Positions 20,703-31,919 of a DNA stretch of 64,000 nucleotides are shown here, in pieces. The stretch comes from Taenia hydatigena (taxonomy: Eukaryota; Platyhelminthes; Cestoda; Cyclophyllidea; Taeniidae), in contig JADWOT020001282.1 of the NCBI GenBank assembly GCA_036345935.2, positions 372,001 through 436,000 on the forward strand. Direction: 5' to 3'. A program made the translations under genes and the position numbers. Under the pieces are notes generated by a model. It was not told the origin of the DNA. It did not search any database and saw only the letters and a program-made list of their open reading frames with translations. Every line of letters begins with the position of its first letter. Positions within the stretch are counted from its first letter, which is position 1.

Positions 20703-21180
20703 TTAGTTAGCTCTAAAATTCACATGCACTTTTATTATAATTTCGGACCCATGGGATATTTTGGGCACCATACGATGGGAAGTTAAGCAAGAGTCGAGTG
20801 CACATGATTGTCTTCTCCCCTGTAATATCGTGCGCGCGATCATGGTCAGTGACGTCAACGTGATCCGATTCCCAGCGGATGATATTCTCAGGTATAAATA
20901 TAAGTGTACAATGCGGGTGCGATCGCGCACTATCTTCATGCATGCCTTCAGGGCGGTATGAGAGAGCAAGGAGCTTGAGACCTCTGTTTCTGAGCGGCAT
21001 GAAGGCAGGTGATCCACGATTTGTGAGGCTGCAAAATGAGGGCATAAGAAGTGATTGGTGGTGGTGCGATGCAAAATGCCTTAGAGTGTGGCATTTAAGG
21101 GAAGCACACTTAACGTGTTCGGATTTTGAAGGCAAATCTTTTTATTGGTCTCATCACACTCCGGTGTAGAAAGTTCTTTA
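20703..21180. other. Locally GC-richer block with overlapping open frames on both strands
   Basis: Minus-strand frames of 140 (20713-21135) and 123 codons (20703-21074) overlap plus-strand frames at 20761-20961 and 20879-21169. Several frames open at once on both strands is what reduced stop frequency in GC-richer DNA produces, so I do not call a gene. The plus-strand frame after the candidate promoter, with DWWWCD and HLREAHLTC segments, is the most protein-like. Confidence 0.25.
20850..20900 (+). promoter_or_regulatory. CRE plus TATA-box arrangement (candidate promoter)
   Basis: A full palindromic CRE, TGACGTCA, lies at 20850-20857, and TATAAATA at 20893-20900, 36 bp further on. The local stretch is GC-richer than its surroundings (TGCGCGCGAT upstream, GCGATCGCGCAC downstream). 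CREB/ATF sites just upstream of a TATA box are a classical RNA polymerase II promoter layout. Transcription would start near 20925 on the plus strand. A plus-strand frame beginning with ATG at about 20999 and ending at 21169 (about 56 codons) follows, but has no recognised domain. One TGACGTCA per 64 kb is expected by chance (another is at 54939), so only the pairing is informative. Confidence 0.35.
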
Positions 21181-23279
21181 TAAACAAGAAGTAACATTTT
21201 CGACAATATGAACAGCGCGTTGAACAACCTACTATAGGTAAAGAAGAACTGTAAAGCAGTGTATAAAGGAGCATTTGTTGGGAAAAGTTGTCCTTAACTT
21301 CATTATTAAGTATGCCATTTGCTCTGCCTGACCATGAATGGAATGGAACTTTATTCATCTAAAGCCTTTCAGCAGCCTCAAAATGAGTTGCTAGAATTAA
21401 GGGCAAAATTATTTTTTTTCGCTTATACCCACTAATCATTGCATAAATTTCGTTTGGGAAATCTGAGCAGAATTTGGCCCACTTTGTTAGTCGAAGTGAT
21501 GGAGGTGAAACGTTTCAAGTCCATGCTAAGTAAAAGTAGAAGCCTATATTGGTGCGAATGCACCTAGTAGACCCGGCACTGGGTGCCGTTTTCAGTTGTT
21601 TACGAACAAAATGGACAGATGCAGGGATCTATTTCATTGAAGGACTATTCAACTAAGGAACATTTCGAAACAGTGCCTAATCTGCATCTGGTTCTGGTTT
21701 TAGATCCAAATATTGCCATAAACCTTTGGAGTGCAAATCACGTGTTTAGTCCAAAGTTACAAACATCAAGAACTTCTCGGAAATCTTATTCTTTTAATTA
21801 AAATATTATGCTATACATGCATCTGACAGGCTTTCGAGCTTGTGTTTCTTAAAATGGGATTTCAGGTTTATGCGCTAGGTAGGTTTCTTTTTGAGTGCCT
21901 TAATCAGCCGACTTAAAACACATTACCCGACGTAGTTTCATCCACTTTTGGAGTCATGTCATGTCCTTTTATTATAAAGGGCGATTGACGAGTAGTTGAT
22001 AACCCGTAAAACTTGGCAGAATGTACGAGGGCAATTAATGGGGATTTTGATCAGTTACGTCGTCTTTACGGTAGAAATCATATGAGGTGGATTTGCAGCA
22101 GCAAGTTGTACAAAACCATCATAACATATCTTTTAAAGTCGGCATAGCGCTGGAGATATCTAGTCAAATGATATGACTGCGATTCCCCTACGGTGATTAT
22201 CGAATCCACAGATACATAATTAGGTCTTACTTAGTCAGTACAGGTAAGCGGTGATATAGTGTGTAAAAAGATGTGACTAGCATCAAAATATTTTGTATTC
22301 ATCAAGCCTTATGAAACCCATTACTTCTCTCTTATCTCAGTCCTGCAGTGAAATAAATAACAAGTGTGAATTTTGACGATGTGTGCCACTTGCATTTCAC
22401 GGTCCCACGTAGGAGCTGCGACACACGTAACAGTTGAAACCGCGGTAATTTTTTGCATAAAAGATTGTGTTTTGGTTCATCTACCCATTATAATGGATAA
22501 GGAAATCACGCCTATATGCATCAGTACTCTCTTTAATTAGAAGGTCGCTGGGAAAAACAGAGGCGCTGCAGGGCCTTTAACTCATGCGCTCTTTTTCCGA
22601 GGGACGAGCTTTCCAAGTTTTCTAACACATGGTTCTGAGTGAATGCAACGAGGACTAAAAGAGCTGCAGGAAAAGTCGACATAATGCTTTTGAAGTCCTT
22701 ATCTGACCTACGCAGCTCCTAAAGAGCCGTTTTTTAGGCATAGGCAAACATCATGTTGGCGCAAATTTTAAGCCCAGTTCAAGAGGATTTTTATAGCGTG
22801 ACCATTAATCAGTTCCGCTAATTAAACACTTGCTATTTCTTTTGCTGATCCTTTCCATCCTTTCTCGATTTACGTTGTTGTTGCAGCCGAAAAAGTAATC
22901 GATTTTCTGCATTGCGAATAGTTGCTCCTGCGAGTGTTTGATAGGGCTTTACCTCTCTTCAAATTTTTTCTGTATAAAACTGCTTAAAATCGAATTCTCA
23001 TAAGTGCTATGCACTTTTCCCGAAGAAAATCCCAGTTTATGGCGTCGATCGAATTTGTCACTTCTGCTTGCACTAAGTACACCGACCCTACTTTTCCGCG
23101 GAATATTTACCATTACTTACAGTTTCGGAGTCTCAGACATCTTCATGGGTGGCATATAAAATCCGCGACCCCTCACTGCCCTTATATTTTCGCTAATAAA
23201 ACGACATTGCGCCCCCATAGGCGAGGCTGTTTAGTAAACCGATGTTTGTTGGATCGCATTATAATTGACTAAATTAAAA
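21181..23279. other. Region without recognisable genes
   Basis: I see no conserved motif. A 12-base perfect palindrome, CCATTATAATGG, lies near 22485. The plus-strand frame at 23009-23272 (87 codons) is rich in His, Arg and aromatic residues without a clean zinc-finger spacing. Confidence 0.45.
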
Positions 23280-23764
23280 TTAGTCTTCCCCAGTCTTAGC
23301 ATATTTCCTATTATACTGACCTTTGCTTTCGACTACAATTATGCATGTTGAACGTGTAAAGCACCAATAGCGGATTCCGTTTAAAACAGGCACTAAAAGG
23401 CAGTATTTTGTTCCAAATAGCATTAATTGAGGTTGCTTAGGGCTGCTTAAGTAACAGTAATCCTTAAGCAGTAAAAAGACACAAGTTTCTGGTGCCAATT
23501 TTGCTGTCATGTCAATCCGCGCATAGGATTATGAGTTCCATGTTGCTGAGCAACATTATTCATAGTTGAACTAAGAGGAGTCAGATATGCGTCATGATTG
23601 CGTGGATATCGAGCAGGATGGTAAGGAGAGAACCGATGTGTTGTCGTCACGGTGAAATCATTCAAAATCTTGGTCCTCAGCTTGATGCATTTGGAATTTG
23701 TCTCACCTGTCGCGTCATCAGCATAGGCTAGCTCCCCTGGGTAATGGTAAAATGCAGGAGCCAT
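23280..23764 (-). pseudogene. Reverse-transcriptase-like fragment, frameshifted
   Basis: The minus-strand frame 23764-23507 contains GELAYADDAT with the Y-A-D-D box (23725-23714) that forms the catalytic site of non-LTR retrotransposon reverse transcriptases. The following frame, 23510-23280, shifted by two bases, contains LSSPKQPQLMLFGTKY (23450-23403) and VLNGI. These resemble the 'LNPSKTQ-x-MLFGTKY ... VNGI' segment that follows YADD in CR1/L2/Jockey-type enzymes. However, about 100 residues separate the two, where 50-60 is usual. It is therefore either a diverged or interrupted relic or partly coincidence. A donor-like AGGTGAGA directly follows YADDAT. Confidence 0.33.
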
Positions 23765-23892
23765 TATTTATTTCTACTTATTTATTTGTAGTAACTTCCT
23801 TCTGTTCATTGTATCGTTATTCTTTTATCGCATTTTATTCGCTAGTTCAGGCGCAAATCCAAGTTGGCTGCAACATCACGAATGTGCAGTAC

Positions 23893-23957
23893 AATTAGAA
23901 CCGTTATATGATAACGGTTCCAATTTTATTATAATGAATACACTTGTAGTATTCATT
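23893..23957. repeat. Two adjacent perfect or near-perfect hairpins
   Basis: Hairpin 1: 23893-23907 pairs with 23911-23925 at 14 of 15 positions around a 3-base loop (inner GAACCGTTAT / ATAACGGTTC is perfect). Hairpin 2: AATGAATAC (23933-23941) pairs perfectly with GTATTCATT (23949-23957) around a 7-base loop. Only 7 bases lie between them. On the minus strand the single mismatch of hairpin 1 becomes a G-U wobble. They lie between two reverse-transcriptase-like fragments. Confidence 0.75.
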
Positions 23958-24096
23958 GTGATGATTGCACGCATAGGTTTGTTTTGACTAAATAGCAGCA
24001 CGCCTAACATTACTTTAAGGATTGTGACATTAAAAGATGAGGCTGAACCCATTGCGGTGGACCTTTGCAGCCTTCCAAATATGATATAAAACTAGT

Positions 24097-24354
24097 TTAG
24101 ATTCTCTCGCAGCTCATCAGGTTTGATTTATTGCATTTATCATAAGTGCGATGACAGACACTCCAAATGAGATCAACTGTCTCGTAATATTCCTTCACAA
24201 TCTCAGTCTCTACAATGGCCGTTTGCCGCCTTCCATACCAATAAAACTGCAAAGATGGTGTGCCAAGCGCCATAAAGCGAGCTTTATTAAATGAGTGAAT
24301 TTGATGAAATGGGGTTATTAGAGCGAGATCCTTAAAGGACTTGGCAGTGCTCAA
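24097..24354 (-). pseudogene. Weak upstream reverse-transcriptase-like segment
   Basis: An 85-codon minus-strand frame includes LGTPSLQFYWYGRRQTAIVE. This recalls the 'G-x-x-x-x-L-x-W-x-x-x-x-L-x-x-R-x-Q' segment that precedes the YADD box in non-LTR reverse transcriptases. It lies upstream, on the same strand, of the YADD fragment at 23725. The resemblance is weak, and the usual PQGS motif is not seen. Confidence 0.15.
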
Positions 24355-24859
24355 GATGGTGTCTCTGACGCGTGTGCAACAATGGCAATGTTTTTGTGGT
24401 TATGTAACATCAAAAAGGTTCTGTGAAAGAATGGCACGCAATCACCACATCTCTCAAGAAATCACCTATAGCCCAAACATGCTTGCTCGCTAGAGTGCAA
24501 GAAGTTCTTGACCTAGGATTTCTAGATCCTTTTGTAGCTAGTGTGAAGAATTACGTATGTTGACGAGGTGCATGCAGTTGCTAAGCAGGACGCCGATGCC
24601 ATTATCACCAGTCGAAACCACGTAGTCCATCGGATAATAAGTAAAGTGTGTTGAGCATATAATGCTGTCGTTGTGCTTTGCGCTGCGCGTTAAACAAGAG
24701 AAGCTGTTTACCTCGGCATGGGGTAAGTCACCCCAATCGCAAGCAAACAGCAGTTTGAAGTTAGGCAATATAACCTATAGCCACTTATCTAAACTGCCAT
24801 TTTCCTTAGTATTCCGTACCCTACAAAGATAGGTGCACATCAAAAATGTAAATTCTCTC

Positions 24860-24889
24860 GTGCCAAAGCTGCGCGAATTTCTTTGGCAC
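24860..24889. repeat. Perfect hairpin at an indel breakpoint
   Basis: GTGCCAAAG pairs with CTTTGGCAC around a 12-base loop. It sits exactly where copy B lacks about 90 bp that copy A has (4887-4975). Confidence 0.65.
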
Positions 24890-26944
24890 AAGAGGCACTT
24901 TTGGTTTTGTCCAATAGCTTTTACGGTCTTGTATTTAGTCTAAAGAAGGCTTCTTGGACGAATCTATTTAGCTAAACCCTTCCTAAGCACTATACACTCT
25001 GATGTGCTGTGATCTCGTGTGCTGAAAAATGCTGAGGTGGTGTAGCGCTAAGGCGATTTAAAAATCATTCAGTTCTATATGGTAAGGATAAAGCTCGCTG
25101 TTCATTATCTCATTGTTAAACATGGATGACAGAGATGGGATAGACATCTGATTCTCTTTCGCCCAGTTATGCAAAAGTCGCGTATGTAGACAGTAAATGA
25201 CTTGACGTGGTTCAGAGATTGTGTAAGTGTGCCGCCACCGCCTGAGTTCGCCTACGTCCATGTACGCAACGGTGCTTTCTGTTCTGTGTAAGTTTGATTC
25301 CAGGACAAACTTGCGGCCACACATTTTCACCGCATTGGTTAACAAAACATTTCGAATGGCACATGTGCATTGGATATTTTGGCAAAACTTAATTCTTTTA
25401 TACCCGGCTGCCTGTATGTTTAGTAAGTGCTGAGCCTATGCGAGTTCCAAGCTGATTCCAACGTTTACTCTTAAAGTGCAATGTAATAATATTTGTTATT
25501 ATGAAGCGTTACGTTACTTTGTTTGTACTCCACCAACTGTCTGTCTAACTTCGTTAAGTTACCGCAACTTTTGCTCACTTCAAACTCTTCTGATTTACAC
25601 CACACACACCATTAATGCATCATTTTAATCCCTTTACATTTGTCTATACCCTAACTATTAAGCCATGCTGTAGTGCCTCACTGGAAAACCTTGACTAAGC
25701 TAAAACCTGTTTCACGGGCATTACCATTAGCATAAACCTGCCAGTCGCTGCCAAAGCACATAAGTCTATTTTAAATAGAAATGTTTGATGTCGAGCGATG
25801 TAGAATATGCTAGCATAGGGATTACCATTGGAAACGCTTTTATTGGTGGTAGGTGGGACTCCAGCTCATGCGTTAACCAATTATTCGTTAATGAATCTAT
25901 GTTGTAAATCACCTATTAGCAAAGTTTCATTATTTAATCTGTGTCGATTTCGAGACCAGTAAGTAGGGAGCTTTTGCAGGTTTTTATCAAGAAGCGACCC
26001 TACATTCTAACAGTGCAGGCTCCATGATAAGCTATCCTTACCACCAAGATCTACTTTGTCTCTCACCAAGATACTGCCAAATTGACTACAATGACAGCGC
26101 GTATTTTGAGCTACATCTGACCACTCCCGGTTGGCACCGAGATTTTGATCTCTACGAAAACACAAATGTCGCTCACGGACTGCAGCGAAATTGTTTGATG
26201 CTGCTCTGGACTACCACAAAGAAAATTGATTGCAGCAGGTGGTTAAGAACCATTCGGTATGGCGACGCAATGGACATAGCGACTCACTAATCTTCCCCTT
26301 AATGTCTCACAAGTGGTCAACAAGATGGAAACTGGACATGGAAGCAGCCACGAAGGAGTTCCATCTAGAGTAGCGTTGGTAGTTCATTTGCCAGATTAGG
26401 AGCACAAAATATCCATCCAATCTTTCCCAACTGTAAAACAGGCCCTGCACTCGAATTTGCTGGCCGTTAGTAAGGCATAGCCCAACGCATAGCATGCACA
26501 CTTTAACAGTCCAAGAGGCAAGTTTTCATTTATTTGCATAGTAGAAACGGCAGTCAGGCTCTCAAATGCAGTGGAATGGTCGGTAATTGCTCCACAGTTG
26601 CTCGGCAAGGCATCATGGTAGGCGATGTGGCCTTGTCTGATAGGGATGATTGCATGTGAGAATGACAGGTAAATAAGATTTTCAAATTTCTTTTTATTAA
26701 TCTCAATCCTCTCATTTGATGATTTGGTTATTTTGCAGGCGGACATTACCTACACCCACAGTCATTGTTGAGAACTTAGAGGTTAATGAGAGGTACGCTT
26801 TGTTTTTGGACTTAATAAACAGAATCCAGTCTACCCATTGGATAATTCATCAGACTCTCAGCCACCCAAATCTATCAAATTAATACAGGTAAACGCGCGT
26901 AGAAAGCTTGCCCTTGTAAATCGGTGATCAAATCTCCGTCTTGA

Positions 26945-27148
26945 AAATATAATCCTAGTAGACGCTCTTTTGGTTCTTCCAGCTTTTCAAATCGATGCGA
27001 TTTGATTGCTTTTGTTGCGGATTATAAGCCGATCAGGGTCATTATTAATTCCAGCACTGCTATCAAGAAGAATTGGGCAGTTGATCTTGGTGCTAGTGCC
27101 CGATCCGTCCTACATCTGCGTGAGAAGTTGGACCTTAGCTTAAATTAA
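26945..27148 (+). pseudogene. Conserved frame with DLGASARSVL core (retropepsin-like?)
   Basis: An open plus-strand frame of 67 codons ends at TAA 27146-27148. It holds the core DYKPIRVIINSSTAIKKNWA followed by VDLGASARSVL (Asp-Leu-Gly at 27083-27091) and LREKLDL. The layout beta-strand, turn, (V/L)-D-x-G-A-S, then S-V-L and a helix resembles the protease of LTR retrotransposons, in which the signature is D-T/S-G-A. The Leu in place of Thr/Ser would be inactivating, and copy A has the same Leu, so either the family reading is wrong or the ancestor was already dead. A CIDE-N-like fold is a weaker alternative. Confidence 0.22.
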
Positions 27149-27983
27149 TCATCGCAAAAGTCCACTCTAAGTTTATCCAAATCTTTGCTCTGATATTTGC
27201 TTACGGCATGCAGATCTCCTCTCCACGCTATCACTCGATGCGTCAGTTAGCACCTAAAGAATTCGCACGTCCATCAAATGCAAAAGGACAACAAAGGGAT
27301 TCTTAGCAGACCTTGAGCATGTAGTTCATAGCCGAAACTATCTATCCACCCCATCGTGTTCTTTACTAATGGTGTGTGGCATTGCAACTCGACCATCCAA
27401 ATATCTAAGCGTACTTACATGGCATCTACCCATTAAGCATCGAATTACCAGTTCAATTCTTTGTTTTCTGGTGAGTCTACTAGCAGCAAATTTAAGACAA
27501 TTATTGGGTAGCCTGTTCATTCACCTGCGCACTTATCTACCATTTACCAATTTATCAAGCAAGTGGCCTTTATATGCACTCCCTCGATGTCCGATCACTT
27601 TCTTTGATACTACTCTGATGCGACTCCAAAGTTTACCAATCTCTTCGCAGCTCTTTTGGCGACTGCCATTCATTCCCAATTATGAGGCTCTAACGTATCC
27701 CATCCCACTCTAATTAGCATTTTTAGTTCTCCGATAAATGGTGTATCTATCTGAACATATTCTGCCTTATTAGGTCTAATTGCGCATTGCAAGCGACAAC
27801 TGTGAATAAAGCTAAAGCGCCTAAATTATGCTCTACTTCGTAAAGACATAGCTGCGCGACTTCCTCACTTTGTTATGCGGCAGTAATCTTGTTGCCACCT
27901 ACAGGAACCAAGTTGACGCCAACACATTCGCCATTAGTTTAGTAACAAGAACACTAATGAAGTCGTGTGGTGCTGCAAACTTC

Positions 27984-28100
27984 GCTTTGTGCCATCACAA
28001 GCAGCGGATGAGATGAGGGAATTTCACTGCCCTAAAAAACTCAAACCCGTAATCCTCCAATCTGGAGCCAGACACTCTACCCATTAGGCCACGAAACTAA
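27984..28100 (-). repeat. Composite tRNA-derived repeat truncated at the duplication junction
   Basis: This stretch keeps only the end of the middle region (CATCACAAGCAGCGG) and the minus-strand tRNA-Arg-like head (about 28029-28097, containing GTGGCCTAATGGGTAGAG and anticodon loop CTCCAGA). The purine arm, the Ile-like head and most of the middle are gone. The sequence immediately to the left is duplicate part A. The truncation point is the junction where the 5.9 kb is missing. Confidence 0.6.
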
Positions 28101-30050
28101 TAATTAGCGTTCAACTTTACCCTCTTCCCTCTTCATCATTATCAACTGCTGCAGTCAAACAGCGCGCATCCTTCCTATATCAGTCCATTTTTCGCAAATG
28201 TAATGCAGTGGTTTTAAAGTTTCTGTAAGTACAAACCAATTCAGCTATCCGTGACACAGTGGCAGTGTTTGCGGCTGTGCTTATGGCAGATGCCTTATGA
28301 AGCATGCGTGCCGGCAGGCGACGACGGGCAAGGAAGATAGGCGGTTGTACGCTATTTGATTCCTACTTTCAGCTTTATTGGCTGTACCCCAATGTGGCAC
28401 TTTATCCTCTCCGCATAAAAGGACAATTGTTTTTTTTAACACCACAAAACTTATTAGTCGCAGCCCAGAGCATTAGCCCTTGCGCAGAATTGAACCAATT
28501 TGAATGCCATGTTGACCCTTAGCATGACAATCGTACGGCTTTAGTGGGTTATTACTTGCTAAATTACCCAACCAACCAAATCAGAGGCAAAGAAGAAAAA
28601 CACATCACTGCTTTTGAATGCGTAAAAGTTTTGGTCGTTTTCGCTGTTTCTTAGCTAGAACAAAAGCGTACTTCTGACCGCGCACAGGTTACGAGAACGA
28701 CCGTTTTTATTTGTTAAGGATCAATTGACGAATCAAACTTTTGGTGCTTTAAACAAAAACACGCGTTGGGGTCAAATATGAATCGAAAACGCCAGTGGGG
28801 TTCCGATCGCCTCCGTTATATGGAAGAGCTTTGGAAGGATTTCGGGTGGAATTCGAGAATGTTTGGAGAAAAGTGACTGGCAGAGACGGTTGTCTAGCAC
28901 AATAATTTTACAAACGTGCTGCCATCTGAGGATGAGGAATTGAAGTGCGGAAGGAATTCAAGCATCCTCATTTAGCCAGAAGCGTCAAGGTAGCTGCACA
29001 CCTTAGAAGCCAATTTAGATATGCATCAGTATTTTTACGTTGTGAGCTCTTTCGCACCCATAACTTTAGCAATGTAAGTGATCGCCATTGGAAAGCGAAT
29101 AAGTTAACCCAAATGTAATGAAAGTAAACTTTATAAACAAAGAGAGATAAAGCTTAGAAACAGAACATGTAAAGGCTTCTTATGCCAGCGATTATCAGGG
29201 CAAGCCACCGTGGATTTAATTTGTGTCAAAGATGGAGAGTTTATAACGGCTGGCGCTGGGGCTACGTTAACACATTGCTGTAAAGCCACGTAGTCACCAT
29301 GATTGCCGGATTTATCGTTGCCTACCCATTACAAATGCAATGAACCAAAATAAGACCTCAGAAGCCTTTATGCGCAGTAAAAACTCACTACCATTGGGCT
29401 GTTTTGGGTAAAACAGGAATGTATGACTGCACTTGCGTTGGAAAGCATCCACATGATTGAAATTCAGGAGGGTCTGCATTAGCGTCAGCAACTACCAGCA
29501 CCGGTGGGTTTGCTTACAGTGCATTAAATAATGTAAGTCTGCGCAAGCCATCGACTACCATGCTCACTTCAACTATTATAACGCAAAATTTGTACTTATC
29601 AAGCGCGTCGCTTAATCTCACTGCAGGATTATACTGATCCAGAAAAGAATCGACTGACAATCTTGCGCCTTATTTAGCGATTGAGGATTAATCACAGCAA
29701 GTTATTTTATGATGGAAGATGCAATTTTCAGCATTTCGTCACATTACCATTGATGTGTAAGTAGGTCCGCTCTGATGGGGTACGTTCAGCAAAGCGTAGA
29801 AAAACAGTTGTATTAATTGGCTGGTATGCTGAAATTTATTGCTTGGCTATGGAAAGCCACAGCACAATGATGAGCATTTCTTCGAATCGAGGGAAACGTT
29901 CCTGTCCATGGTCTCAGAGCTTTTTACCTTCAAGGTTGCTCGCATGAAAACAGCATGAAAATAAATGAGTCCGCCTAGGCGAATCTGCTGTCGCAAAACA
30001 ACGCTCACCTTCAATTAAGTTGTTGCTTATTTTTGTCAATTTGCACGGAC

Positions 30051-31110
30051 CATGGAACTTGAACCGCAGGAGTAAATAGAGATGCAGTAAGTCAGTGCAT
30101 TGGTTGCAGCTATTGCAGGAGTCGACACTGAATCTCGACAGGTTTACTGTTTGCTTATAAGCGGATTCGCATAACCGATGCAGTGCATGTCCCTCAAGAT
30201 ATTTAAGCTTTTATGCGAAAACCAGCTCTTGGAAGCGCATAATGGGGCTTTTTGACCATCAAAATGAGTGAGTCTGTCTGTGGTCGATTTTACGGTGAGG
30301 GTTGATAGAGATGAGCCTTTGGTATTTAGATGACAGTAGCAAACAAGTTTCGATTTGTGCTGAGCTTAAGTTTTGGTGGCGAATTTTGGATCATGAGCCA
30401 GCCTTTGGACTAGTTTCCTATCCAACCAACAGCAGCAGCTACTGCCTGAACTCAAATATGAGGACAATTACCATCAGAATTCGTCAAACTGACTAGATTA
30501 TCGTGTGCATAAACAGTTGTAGGAAGTGTCGCGAAAAGAGAAGCTTGCCATTTCGTCACCAGCTGTGGGGACTTAATTCTACGCTCCATAGCGCCTTAAT
30601 GACACAATAGCTTAAAGATCATATTGGAAGAAAAAAGAGCTCTGACTGTAGTTAGAGGATTCCCAGCACATTGGTGTGCCACTGCAAACCATTATCCTTC
30701 CGTTACTACACTGTGATGCGTCATGTTCGTTACCGAGTCAATTCTTACACCTATAGAATCAGGTGGATATCACAGGAGTCTCACGCTCAAACAACTACTT
30801 CTTACTGAACTACTTTACGCCAGAACAAAGTAATTTGCGTAGCAATCTGATGTTTCGCGTTCTAGAAGCTGTGAATTACTCCAGGACATGGCAATCACGT
30901 CATGCTAATGGCCTCTCATCCTTTTACACTGGCGTAATCAGCATGTTCTCTCGCAGTCTCAGCTTATTGCAACAGTAACAAGGATTCAGGACACCACATC
31001 CTCTATAATGAGCTTTGGTGATCATATTACCCGTTAATCGGTGGTAAATGCAGAGCTTAAGCCAGCAGCCAGCTCTCCATTCAATCTCAATTGAAGGATC
31101 AATTGAGAAA
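30051..31110. other. Region without recognisable genes
   Basis: The duplication ends near 30050. Short plus-strand frames at 30302-30496 and 30763-30978 have no recognised motif. I see no repeat family in 30060-31100. Confidence 0.45.
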
Positions 31111-31114
31111 ATTG

Positions 31115-31290
31115 ATGAAGGTGAGAAGTAATGAAAATCATTGTTAAAACAGAGGTCATTAGGTGAGCGTATGCATGAGCCAATGTGGACTCACGAGCCA
31201 TAGGCTAATGCGTTGCATCATGCACGGCAGCCTTGTGACCTAAAGGTGCACTATGTTGAAACTCCAATTCTTTAAATGACCCATGGTTTC
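31115..31290 (+). repeat. Interspersed repeat family R1, copy 4
   Basis: It matches the first half of R1 copy 2: AAAACAGAGGTCAT, GTGAGCGTATG, CAATGTGGACTCACG, GCTAATGCGTTGC, CATGCACGGCAGCC. The GCAACTCCTCC half is not clear. It lies 29 kb from the cluster at 0.4-2.1 kb, which shows that R1 is dispersed and not only locally duplicated. Confidence 0.65.
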
Positions 31291-31682
31291 TGCAAAACAT
31301 TTTCATGCAGAATCATGCAAAATCAAAAAAAATTACTTTGCAACATTGAAGGCTAAACGTCCGTTGAAATGCAACTTTAACGGCTGCAACTGAATTGAAT
31401 GATTTGTTTCCGATATCTTGCCATTGTTCATAATATGACGTTTAACCTCCACACTATTGTGAAACACATGCAAATAAAGGACAGAAGAAAGCTTTTGTAT
31501 CGTAAAAACCCTTTAGTAAGCTGCACATCTGCATGGCGACCAAGGCATGCGTGTGGGCATGCAACGAGAAATTTCACCGAAGGAGTTCTGTGTGGATAAA
31601 TGTGTCAACGTAATTGTGACCGTAGGATTGGCAGGATTGAATTGCAGACGAGAAAGCCAGCATACATTTGCTGTGATGATGC

Positions 31683-31915
31683 AGTGAAAAGCTGTTTTGG
31701 CTAGTAAAAAGGAAGAAAGGGTGAGCAATGAAGGTTTGTAGACGCTGACGACCGCGCCACGTGGCGGCTTCTGGTCTGCGTCGCACCATGGGGTTGTGCC
31801 ACGTTGGTGCGGGTTAGTACACATGTGATTGACGCTGGTGGTAGCTTGCATTCGCTAGTGTGCACGCCGGCAACGATGCTACTGTTTCGAATCCTGTTGT
31901 GTCCACCCAGCCGTT
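31683..31915 (-). repeat. Repeat family E, copy 1 (inverted relative to 51720-51965)
   Basis: The reverse complement of this stretch matches 51765-51960: shared GCGAATGCAA, CTAACCCGCACCAACGT, GGTGCGACG, CAGCGTCTAC, CTTCATTGCTCAC and CCAAAACAGCTTT wording in order. On the plus strand, 31844-31912 holds a B-box-like TTTCGAATCC between ends that can partly pair (GCTGGTG / CACCCAGC), suggesting a tRNA-derived SINE head. The D-arm and T-stem are poor. Confidence 0.6.
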
Positions 31916-31919
31916 AAGG

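Larger units (their letters stand above)
24764..30050 (+). repeat. Segmental duplication, second copy (B), contiguous
   Basis: Left part 24764-27980 matches 4776-7890. Right part 27984-30050 matches 13762-16325. The two are joined directly here, while 5.9 kb separates them in the first copy. Orientation is the same and the copies are about 20 kb apart. Divergence is roughly 15-25% by eye and uneven, with the 29160-29510 block best conserved. The minus-strand frame at 25058-25345 (95 codons, SNLHRTESTVAYM core) is open here, but its counterpart at about 5150-5430 has two stops. Confidence 0.85.

Noticed and set aside
20703..21135. Minus-strand frames of 123 and 140 codons as genes
   Set aside because: Several frames on both strands are open together in a GC-richer block, which lowers stop frequency. 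No motif was recognised.
31844..31912. A functional tRNA gene with B box TTTCGAATCC
   Set aside because: The T-stem and D-arm do not form and the anticodon stem is poor. It is part of a repeated element.
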